NCBI GenBank assembly: GCA_037445775.1
Contig: JBBIJX010000037.1
Coordinates: 1 to 16,145 of the forward strand
Direction of reading: 5' to 3'
Origin: JBBUX01 sp037445775
GTDB lineage: Bacteria; Actinomycetota; Coriobacteriia; Anaerosomatales; PHET01
Length of the DNA stretch: 16,145 nt
Shown here: positions 7,370-13,891 of the stretch, piece by piece
How positions within the stretch are numbered: the stretch's first letter is position 1
Layout of the letters: every line of letters begins with the position of its first letter
The notes under the pieces: model-generated
The model's database searches: none
Told to the model about the DNA's origin: nothing
The model's input: the letters and a program-made list of their open reading frames with translations, nothing else
Made by a program: the position numbers and the translations under genes

Positions 7370-8416
7370 TCAGCGGATCGTGACGGCCCCGGGGGTCCCG
7401 GACGCGAAGCGCCCAACGCGGTGCGCTGCGACCCCGCGGACCTCGAGTGCGACCTGGAGACGGTCGGCGTCGTCACTGGCCACGGCGATCAGGAGACCGC
7501 CACTCGTCTGCGGGTCGCACAGCACGCGCATCCAGAGTTCACGCTCGTCAGCGTGATGCCAGCGCGCGAAACCGTTCGCCCACGCGACGATCTCGGCGGT
7601 TCGGCCCGGCACGACACGCTCCGTGGCCAACTCGACCACGCGAGAGAAGAGCGGCACGTGTCCAAGGTCCAGATGCGCCTCGCACCCGCTGGCGAGCGCC
7701 ATCTCGTGCACGTGGCCCACAAGCCCGAAGCCGGTGATGTCGGTTGCGGCGTGCACGCCGGTCTCCACCATCGCCTCGCACGCGTTGCGGTTGAGCGCGG
7801 CCATCGTCTCGATGACGTCGCGCGCCTCGTCCTCATCCACGAGCCCCTGCTTGAGGGCCGTCCCCCACAGGCCGGTGCCGATCGGCTTGGTCAGGAATGC
7901 AACGTCGCCGGGGCGCGCGCCGCGGTTGCGCACGACGTCGTCCGGGTGCACGACGCCCAGAACTGACAGCCCGTACTTCGGCTCGGCGTCGTCGATGGTA
8001 TGGCCACCCACGGTCACTGCCCCGGCCGCCATCACCCGCTCGGCGCCCCCGCGCACGACCTCACCAACAACCTCGGGGCCTAGCGAGCAGGGAAAGGCGA
8101 GCAGATTGAGCGCCGTGAGCGGCTTGCCGCCCATCGCGTAGATGTCGGAGAGTGCGTTCGCCGCCGTGATACGGCCAAAGTCGTACGGGTCGTCGACGAT
8201 GGGCGTGAAGAAGTCGACCGTGAGCAGGGCGGCGACGTCGTCGCTCATACGGTAGACCGCAGCGTCGTCACTCGTCTCGAAGCCCAGCACAAGTTCTTCG
8301 GATATGCCCGGTGCGATTCGGGCGAGCACGGCCTGGAGGTCCGCCGGACCCCACTTCGCAGCTCAACCAGCCTTGCTCGAAAGCTGCGTGAGCCGGATTC
8401 GCTCGCCCTCGGTCAC
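7370..8416 (-). CDS. selD: Selenide, water dikinase SelD, itself a selenoprotein (in-frame UGA)
   Basis: A 348-residue enzyme that makes selenophosphate from selenide and ATP. Read from the GTG at 8416, the N-terminus is VTEGERIRLTQLSSKAG-Sec-AAKW. This aligns with E. coli SelD IRLTQYSHGAGCGCK, with the TGA at 8363-8365 in place of catalytic Cys17. The conserved Lys three residues on (Lys21 here, Lys20 in E. coli) is kept, while the second Cys is Ala. Downstream blocks are all present: TSDDAAVY, TVDFFTPIVDDPYDFGRI, NALSDIYAMGGKP, GGHTIDDAEP, LTKPIGTG, TDITGFGLVGH, CDPQTSGGLL. A SECIS-like hairpin follows the TGA. The GTG overlaps the stop of the EAL gene (GTGA), which fixes the start. The shorter frame from 8329 lacks the active site. 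The natural stop is also TGA. Confidence 0.95.
8336..8365 (-). promoter_or_regulatory. Sec UGA codon and bacterial SECIS-like hairpin in selD
   Basis: The TGA (8363-8365) is followed by ten bases and then a 7-bp stem, GGGGTCC (8346-8352) with GGACCTC (8336-8342), one G-U pair, closing a GGC loop. The loop begins 17 nt after the UGA, and its first two bases are G. Both agree with what is known of bacterial SECIS elements (loop about 16-37 nt downstream, a G in the first two loop positions). SelB encoded in the same locus would bind it. Confidence 0.7.
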
Positions 8417-9792
8417 GCGCCGCTCTTCGCGTGCAGGTGCGCGGGGTACTCCTCATCAGGGAGGATCTCGGGCAACGGCTTCGCGAGCAGGAAGCCCTGC
8501 CCATACGGAACGCCGATGTCGCGCAGCTTCTCTAGCTCAGCGACCGTCTCGATGCCCTCGGCGATGAGCTTCGCCCCCACGCGGTTCGCGAACGCCACGA
8601 GCGATTCGACGAGCGTGGCGCGCACGCTGTCGGTGTCGCAGCCGCGCACGAGGCTTATGTCGACCTTCAGCCACTCAGGCTGAACCTCAGCGAGACACTG
8701 CAGCGACCCGTAGCCTGCGCCGGCGTCATCGACTGCGATGCCGAACCCGAGCGCCCTTACGTAGTCGAGCGTCGCGCGGAACTGCCCGAAGTCCGCGATC
8801 GCGGCACGTTCTGTCAACTCGAGCACCACCGACGACGGCTTGACTGTGGCGTCCGCAAGAACCTCCGATGTCAGCGCATCGCGCAACTGCGGGTCGCCTA
8901 CGGATTCCGGCTCCACGTTGAGGAAGAGCAGCCGGCCCTCGGGCATGGACTCCGCCATCTTGAGCGCCTTCTTGCGGCACACGCGTTCGAGCCGCATCAC
9001 GAGATCGGCGTCGTACGCGACGGCAAAAAGCTTGTCGGGGCGCTCGAACTCCGAGCCTTTAGGCCCGCGCGACAGCGCCTCGTAGCCAACGACCGCCATC
9101 GAATCGAGTTCGAAAACGGGGTGGATGAGGGTGTGGATCTGCTCGGAAACGAGGATCTCGCGCAGGCGGGCGACCCTCTCGGACGCATCGGCGGCAACGC
9201 GCTGGTGGCTGTCTTCGAGAGCGCGCTCGAGAGCGTCGTAGATGAGGCGCTCCATACGCATGGTCTCGTCCTGGCACGCCGTGGCGGCACCGACGTAGCA
9301 GCCGAACTTGTGATAGAGCGCGGGCTCGAGACGCTGAGCGAGCTTCTCGCGCAGTCCTGATTCGACGCGACGGGCTACGGCAAGCCGCGACGACGGATCG
9401 ATGCACGCGGTGGTTCGGGGCGGCGAGAGCACGATGACGAACGCGTTGCCCGAGTTCATGAGCTCGGCGATCACGTCGGCGTCGCGCAGCGCCTCACCGG
9501 CGATCTCGTCCAGGACATCGGTGACATGGCGCATTACCTCATCGAACGCCTGCCAGCCGTAGATCTCCTCGATACGCGAGTAGCGCACGATGCTCACGCA
9601 CAGAAGCGTGACCTCGCCGCGCTCCGAAAGCAACGACCCGATGCGCGGGAAGAGCAGGGGTGTCGTGGGCAGGCCGGTGACCGGGTCGAACAACAGCTTC
9701 TTGAGCTCCGGCTGTCTGAGCACGACCTCTCCGAAATCCAGCCAGGACTCGAGGAGATAGCGCGAGCCTCTTTGGCCGGTCGTGTCTTCCAT
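8413..9792 (-). CDS. Cyclic-di-GMP phosphodiesterase: degenerate GGDEF plus intact EAL domain
   Basis: A 459-residue protein without membrane segments. Residues about 35-200 form a GGDEF-like domain (DPVTGLPTTPLLFPRI) whose signature is degenerate (ELMNSGNAF, 110-118), so it should not make c-di-GMP; it may bind GTP or only regulate. Residues about 215-445 are an EAL domain with all expected catalytic and metal ligands: YEALSRG (E238), N292 in LFLNVEPES, ELTE (325-328), DDAGAGYGSL (D355, D356), K376, AEGIE (E412) and QGF (Q432). An active phosphodiesterase producing pGpG is therefore likely. Start: the ATG at 9792 has GGGGGAG five bases upstream; the 56 residues upstream in frame are low-complexity Arg-rich and overlap the preceding gene. 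The stop overlaps the selD start by GTGA, so the two are translationally coupled. Confidence 0.92.
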   Translation of the reverse strand: MEDTTGQRGSRYLLESWLDFGEVVLRQPELKKLLFDPVTGLPTTPLLFPRIGSLLSERGEVTLLCVSIVRYSRIEEIYGWQAFDEVMRHVTDVLDEIAGEALRDADVIAELMNSGNAFVIVLSPPRTTACIDPSSRLAVARRVESGLREKLAQRLEPALYHKFGCYVGAATACQDETMRMERLIYDALERALEDSHQRVAADASERVARLREILVSEQIHTLIHPVFELDSMAVVGYEALSRGPKGSEFERPDKLFAVAYDADLVMRLERVCRKKALKMAESMPEGRLLFLNVEPESVGDPQLRDALTSEVLADATVKPSSVVLELTERAAIADFGQFRATLDYVRALGFGIAVDDAGAGYGSLQCLAEVQPEWLKVDISLVRGCDTDSVRATLVESLVAFANRVGAKLIAEGIETVAELEKLRDIGVPYGQGFLLAKPLPEILPDEEYPAHLHAKSGA

Positions 9793-9865
9793 TTGTCTCC
9801 CCCGTTCCGACGGTTCGGACAGGATAGCACCATCGTTGCGTCCCGAGATGTGACGCGCTCCCTTG
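9793..9865 (-). promoter_or_regulatory. Gap before the EAL gene with possible extended -10 and small palindrome
   Basis: The minus strand holds TGCTATCCT (9821-9829), an extended -10 match (TGnTAtnnT), about 28 bases before the ATG at 9792. No good -35 is visible. A short palindrome, TCCGA-ACCG-TCGGA (9806-9819), lies near the expected start point and could be an operator or leader hairpin. This would give the EAL-selD pair its own transcription start. Confidence 0.35.
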
Positions 9866-11848
9866 TCAGTAGGCGAGCCTGAGCGTGCTGACACCGTTCG
9901 GTTCCAGCGTGATGTCGAACGCCGTTCCGCCCACCGCCACCGCCGCCCCGCCGCGCACATCGGTCACCGATGCCACGCGGCGGTCCATCGACAGGTGAGC
10001 GCTGAGCTTCTCAGGCCGATGATTCAATGCGACAAGCACGTCTTCCGCGTCTCCCTGGAAGAGCGCGAGCTCGACGTCGGGCGAGCTGCAACGGACCGGT
10101 GCGCCGCATCCGGCCGCGCGCGCAACCGCACCGTAGACCTCGCGTACGGCATGGCTCACCGGCTCCGGAGTCGCCCAAGGGTCGCCTTGCGCAATGGCTC
10201 GCTCGAACGGCACGGCAACGTACACGCCTCGCCCCTGACCCACCTGATTCACGGTCATGAGCGGGCTCCCGGTAGCGTCGGTCGCGACGACCGTCGCCGT
10301 ACCAGGCGCGAGCAGGGCGTGGTTCGGCACTTCGAAGCGCACGTCGAAACTCTCGATAGCACCGAGCACATCTTCCTGCGCGACGCGGCAACTCAACTCC
10401 GAGCGCGGTCCGGCGTCGCCCAAAAACTCGACGCCGAACAGGTCACGGAGCGCCGGGTGCGCATCGCCTCCGCCATAGGAGAGCAGGACAGTGCCGCCAG
10501 TCTGTACGAACGCCGCGAGTCGCTCCCAAGTCTCATCGAGCAGGTGGAAAGCGCTCGGGACGACCAGCACCATCAGATCATCGTAGGCGTCAGTCTCGTG
10601 GATGACGGTGACCGGCGCGTGAGTCTGCTTCGCGATGATGAACGACTGCAAACAGGCGCGCGGGTCGTAGAGGCCCGCGAGCGACGGAAGCGGGCTGAAG
10701 CGCTCCGCAGGGACGACGACCGCCGTTCGCTCGGCTATCAGTGCGAAACGCGACAAGTCGATGCGCGCGGCCGTTTTGGCGAACCGTCGCATCTCAGCCC
10801 ACGCGGTCTTCGGAGCGCCGTCAGCGTCCGCGATACCCACAAGCGTCTCGAACGGGTCGAGGAAGTACGGCTCTCTGCGTTCGGTCCGCATGTCGCGCAG
10901 ACGACGGGCCATGAGCCCGCCGGCACGGTTCATGAGCCCGGACCACAACACCGTTCGCAGGTACGCCGCCTCCTCGGCCGGTGAGTGATCGAGCGCGTGC
11001 GGTCCTACTTCGTCCATGAGAACGGGACGGCCCCTGTGCGCGTTCCTGAGCAGGAACGCGTCAAGGTAGGTGGCCGGCCCGCTTGTGAGGGGGCCCTCCG
11101 CCGCGTACGCGCGGTACGCCGAGGTCGCGTGCGTAACGGTGAACTCGCACGTTGCCAACGTGGCTCGCGCGTCCACGCCCGTCGAGCGAGAGAGCGTCTC
11201 CGGGTCCGCGCCAAGCCCGATGGGCCGCTCCGGGTCGAGCTCACGGATCGCCTCGCGCATCGTCGCGGTCCAGTTCGCGAGGTCTTCTGAGGATTCGAAG
11301 CGCGAGAGGAACGCCTCGTTGCCGAGCTGCCACGCGAGGACGCCCGGGTCGTTGCGCAGCCGTCCGACGACGCGCTGTACTAGCGCCGCTTCGCGCTGGA
11401 CGAGATAGCCGTCCGTGCGCGGGTCGCGCCGCTGCGCCCACGTGACCTCGGAGAGCTCGGCGTGACGGTCGTCGGCGAAGAAGCAGACGATCGACTGCAT
11501 CTTGCGCTCCCGCGCCGACGCCACGAGAGCACCGAGACGCCCGAGCGCCTCCTCGTCATACTGCCCGACCTGGGGCTCAAGGAGCCGCCAGCTCACGAAG
11601 TAGCGAACGAGTCCCGAGCGGGCTTCGGCCAGCAGGTCGAGATCGGCGTCGAGGTCGCGTCCATACGCCGCTTCCGGACCGGCGGACTCGTCGTCGAGAG
11701 CATAGAGTGACGCACCCGCGAGGAAGAGCGGATTGCGCAGCGGATGGATCTCGCTCGCCTCCTGCTGGCCGGGCGCCTGTTCGGCAACGGGGGCGACGGC
11801 CGCCGGACGTTCGCGCGCCTCACGCGCCGCTTCCTTCTTGGTGGGCAC
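9866..11848 (-). CDS. Cytoplasmic glycoside-hydrolase-like protein (clan GH-A TIM barrel plus C-terminal domains)
   Basis: A 660-residue protein. After a charged, Ala/Glu-rich N-terminus (1-35), residues about 40-350 look like a GH-A TIM barrel of the GH5/GH42 kind: RYFVSWRLLEPQVGQYDEEAL, shown here as RYFVSWRLLEP then GQYDEEAL; LAWQLGNEAF with an Asn-Glu pair (candidate acid/base Glu178); and VLMDEVGPHA (candidate nucleophile Glu280). The middle (about 365-520) has the look of the GH42-type Rossmann-like trimerisation domain (LVVPSAFHLLDETWERLAAF, TGGTVLLSYGGG), and a beta-sandwich ends the protein. There is no signal peptide, so it probably acts on an intracellular glycan or glycoside. The substrate is unknown. 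The GTG at 11848, preceded by GGGAGGGAG, starts one base after the TPR gene's stop. The family call rests on motifs only. Confidence 0.7.
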   Translation of the reverse strand: MPTKKEAAREARERPAAVAPVAEQAPGQQEASEIHPLRNPLFLAGASLYALDDESAGPEAAYGRDLDADLDLLAEARSGLVRYFVSWRLLEPQVGQYDEEALGRLGALVASARERKMQSIVCFFADDRHAELSEVTWAQRRDPRTDGYLVQREAALVQRVVGRLRNDPGVLAWQLGNEAFLSRFESSEDLANWTATMREAIRELDPERPIGLGADPETLSRSTGVDARATLATCEFTVTHATSAYRAYAAEGPLTSGPATYLDAFLLRNAHRGRPVLMDEVGPHALDHSPAEEAAYLRTVLWSGLMNRAGGLMARRLRDMRTERREPYFLDPFETLVGIADADGAPKTAWAEMRRFAKTAARIDLSRFALIAERTAVVVPAERFSPLPSLAGLYDPRACLQSFIIAKQTHAPVTVIHETDAYDDLMVLVVPSAFHLLDETWERLAAFVQTGGTVLLSYGGGDAHPALRDLFGVEFLGDAGPRSELSCRVAQEDVLGAIESFDVRFEVPNHALLAPGTATVVATDATGSPLMTVNQVGQGRGVYVAVPFERAIAQGDPWATPEPVSHAVREVYGAVARAAGCGAPVRCSSPDVELALFQGDAEDVLVALNHRPEKLSAHLSMDRRVASVTDVRGGAAVAVGGTAFDITLEPNGVSTLRLAY

Positions 11849-11849
11849 G

Positions 11850-13013
11850 TCACTCCCTCCCTTCGGCGTAGGCGTCGTAGACCTGCCAGAACAACTTCTG
11901 TCTCCGCGTGTCGTGGTACGCGGCGCGTCGGATCTCGTGGTGCGCCAACGCATGTTCGCCTTCGGTCAGGAGCACGGCCGCGAGCCCGAACCGAGCCCGC
12001 ACGAACGTGGGATCGAGCCCGAGAGCGCGCTGGTACGACTGCTTCGCCTGCCCGTAACGCTGCACGCCCAGGAGCGACTCCGCCAGCAGCACGTGGGGCA
12101 TCGGCAGTCGCGGCTCGGCCTTGGCCAGCGCGCCGAACACCCTGACCGCGTTGCGGTTGAGCCCGGGACGCTTCGCGAAGGCCGCACCCAGCACGTAGAC
12201 TGCGGTCGGCGTGCGAGTCGAGATGGCGAGCGCGCGCAACGCGACGGACATCGCCTCGTTGACCGCCTCCTGCTTGAGGTATAGGTAGCCCGCGAGCGCA
12301 AGCGTCTCAGCATCATCAGCGGCCTCGTCGAGGACGAGGCGGATGAGACCGGTCGCCGCGAAGAAATCCTCCTCGAACGCGAGTGCGTAGGCCGCGGCAA
12401 GGCGGCTGTCGCGCCCTGGTGCCACGTTCGCGGGGTCTGGCGCCGGCGTGCCGTCATCGTAGACACCGGCGAGCGAGAAGAAGAAGTCGTCCTGGCTGGG
12501 GTCGAGTTCGCCGGCCTTGCGGAATCCCGGCAGCGCCGTCGCCATGCCCTCGCGCTTGAGCGCGGCGACGGCCAGGTTGTACATCGCCCGCGCCTCGTGC
12601 GGGTCGAGCTCGAGAGCGGCGCGCCACGCGTCGATCGCCTCTTCCTCGAAGGCGGCCGCCGCGAACGCCTCTCCGAGCTGCACGTGCGCCACTACCAGCT
12701 CGGGAGCGACTTCGGCGAGCTCGTGCCAGACGAGAACGGACTGGTCCCACATGCCGCCGCGCCGATCGTAGGCGAGTCCGAGCGACAGGTACGCGGGCGC
12801 GCACCCGGCGTCTAGCTCGATGGCGCGGCTCGCCGCGCGGATAGCTTCGTCGTAGAAGTCCCCTGTCAAGAACAGATCGGACAACAGCGCGTGCACAAGC
12901 GGGTCCGACGCATCGTGCGCGAGCGCGTCGTAGCACGCCTCAACGGCAGGAGCGACGTGTCCCTGACGAGCGAGCCCTTCGGCCAGGAGCACGTGTCGTG
13001 CACGCGGACTCAC
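11850..13013 (-). CDS. Tetratricopeptide-repeat protein
   Basis: A 387-residue soluble protein made mostly of TPR helix pairs. Clear repeats include GDFYDEAIRAASRAIELDAGC (seen as GDFYDEAIRAAS and RAIELDAG), AFEEEAIDAWRAALELDPHE, MATALPGFRKAGELDPSQDD and RYGQAKQSYQRALGLDPTF. The linker around residues 185-200 (TPAPDPANVAPG) interrupts the array. There is no signal peptide or membrane segment and no enzyme domain, so it is probably a scaffold. The GTG start overlaps the stop of the corrinoid-protein gene (GTGA), and the glycoside-hydrolase-like gene begins one base after its stop. The three are therefore one translationally coupled unit and may act together. The partner of the repeats cannot be read from sequence. 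Confidence 0.9.
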   Translation of the reverse strand: MSPRARHVLLAEGLARQGHVAPAVEACYDALAHDASDPLVHALLSDLFLTGDFYDEAIRAASRAIELDAGCAPAYLSLGLAYDRRGGMWDQSVLVWHELAEVAPELVVAHVQLGEAFAAAAFEEEAIDAWRAALELDPHEARAMYNLAVAALKREGMATALPGFRKAGELDPSQDDFFFSLAGVYDDGTPAPDPANVAPGRDSRLAAAYALAFEEDFFAATGLIRLVLDEAADDAETLALAGYLYLKQEAVNEAMSVALRALAISTRTPTAVYVLGAAFAKRPGLNRNAVRVFGALAKAEPRLPMPHVLLAESLLGVQRYGQAKQSYQRALGLDPTFVRARFGLAAVLLTEGEHALAHHEIRRAAYHDTRRQKLFWQVYDAYAEGRE

Positions 13014-13681
13014 GCCCCGCCTGCCTTCGCCGCGCGCTCCTCGAGGGCCCGGGCCGCCTTGGCAACCAGCTTGAGCGCGCTCTCCGCGCCGCGCACCACA
13101 CCATTCGCGCCCACCCGCTTCGCGAGCCCCACGTCAGCGGCGAACGGACCGCCCGAGACGAACAGCACGACGTTCGTGCGCCCGTTCGCCGTGAACATCT
13201 CCCTGACGCGCACGACGCTCTCGGCGGTCGCGCGCATCTGCGCAAAGACTATGAGCATGCGCGCGCCTGTCTCTTCGGCACGCTCGAGGAACTCGGCGGG
13301 GCGCACGTCGACGCCGAGGTCGATGACGCGGTGCCCGGCCTCGCGAAGCGCCGCCGCCGCGATGTCCTTGTCGATCGTGTGCAGGTCTCGATGCATGGTG
13401 CCCACGAGTACTGTGATGCCTGTGTCCTGCGCGGTGGTCGGCGGCGTCACGAAGCTCGTGATCTGCTCGGCGACGACCGCAGCCTGCGTGAACGTGTACT
13501 CATCGATCGTCCCGCTCGCCCACGCGCCACCCAGAAGCGACATCGCAGGGGCGAAGAGCTGGTCGAAGAGCTGGACCTGCGCGGTACCTGCCCGCTTAGC
13601 GCGCTCGATCACATCGATCGCGGCGGCGGCATCCTGGCTCACGAAGGCCTGATAGAGGCGCGCGGCGGCATCATCTGCCAT
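13010..13681 (-). CDS. Cobalamin (corrinoid)-binding domain protein
   Basis: A 223-residue protein with the two-part methionine-synthase-type B12 module. Residues about 5-80 are the helical cap (LFDQLFAPAMSLLGGAWASGTID in shorter form LFAPAMSLLGGAWASG, Trp54). Residues about 88-205 are the Rossmann B12 domain: VLVGTMHRDLHTIDKDIA with the cobalt-ligand His101, IDLGVDVRP, and VSGGPFAADVGLAKRVGANG with the Gly-Gly loop. The His motif reads D-L-H-T-I-D, so the usual Gly of DxHxxG is Asp, and the SxL position reads FAQM. There is no DNA-binding or methyltransferase domain. It could be a corrinoid methyl carrier or a cobalamin sensor. The start ATG has GGGAGG twelve bases upstream, and its stop overlaps the TPR gene start. 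Confidence 0.88.
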   Translation of the reverse strand: MADDAAARLYQAFVSQDAAAAIDVIERAKRAGTAQVQLFDQLFAPAMSLLGGAWASGTIDEYTFTQAAVVAEQITSFVTPPTTAQDTGITVLVGTMHRDLHTIDKDIAAAALREAGHRVIDLGVDVRPAEFLERAEETGARMLIVFAQMRATAESVVRVREMFTANGRTNVVLFVSGGPFAADVGLAKRVGANGVVRGAESALKLVAKAARALEERAAKAGGA

Positions 13682-13803
13682 GGAATCGCCGCGCCTCCCT
13701 TCGCCAATGCCCTCGCCCCGCGCGAGGCCCGTCCGTCCAGTATCGCACTCGCGGCGTCATGGCTCCATCGAAAGAATCGCCTCGCACTACCCTGCGGGCG
13801 GTG
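13682..13803 (-). other. Intergenic leader between tRNA-Leu and the corrinoid-protein gene
   Basis: This 122-bp gap must contain the promoter of the corrinoid/TPR/GH unit unless it is read through from tRNA-Leu. A GATACT could serve as -10 but lacks a good -35. A 6-bp hairpin, CCTCGC-GCGGG-GCGAGG on the minus strand (13711-13727), lies about 30 bases before the ATG. I see no cobalamin riboswitch; the gap is too short for one and no B12-box-like sequence is evident. Confidence 0.35.
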
Positions 13804-13891
13804 TGGTGGCGGCGGTGGGATTCGAACCCACAAACCCTGACGGGCCAGCGGATTTTAAGTCCGCCTCCTGTGCCAATTCGGATACGCCGCC
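13804..13891 (-). tRNA. tRNA-Leu (anticodon UAA)
   Basis: An 88-nt tRNA with encoded CCA. Acceptor GGCGGCG pairs with CGCCGCC, the discriminator is A, the T arm is GTGGG-TTCGAAT-CCCAC, and the anticodon arm is GCGGA-CTTAAAA-TCCGC with UAA in the loop. A long variable arm (about GGCCCGTCAGGGTTT) confirms a class II leucine tRNA. The first 37 nt overlap the 3' end of the ppx/gppA frame on the same strand. Confidence 0.96.

Noticed and set aside
7370..8329. selD starting at the GTG at 8329 (319 residues)
   Set aside because: This start lies after the TGA and drops the active-site segment; the upstream codons encode a clear SelD N-terminus beginning at 8416.
8413..9792. Diguanylate cyclase activity of the EAL protein
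   Set aside because: The GGDEF signature is replaced by an NSGNAF-type sequence, so synthesis of c-di-GMP is not supported.
13010..13681. CarH-type B12 photoreceptor
   Set aside because: There is no MerR DNA-binding domain, and the Trp54 is not followed by the Glu-His pair of the CarH W-x9-EH signature (Phe-Thr occupies those places).
13682..13803. Cobalamin riboswitch before the corrinoid-protein gene
   Set aside because: The gap is only 122 bp and shows no B12-box-like sequence; only a short GC hairpin is present.
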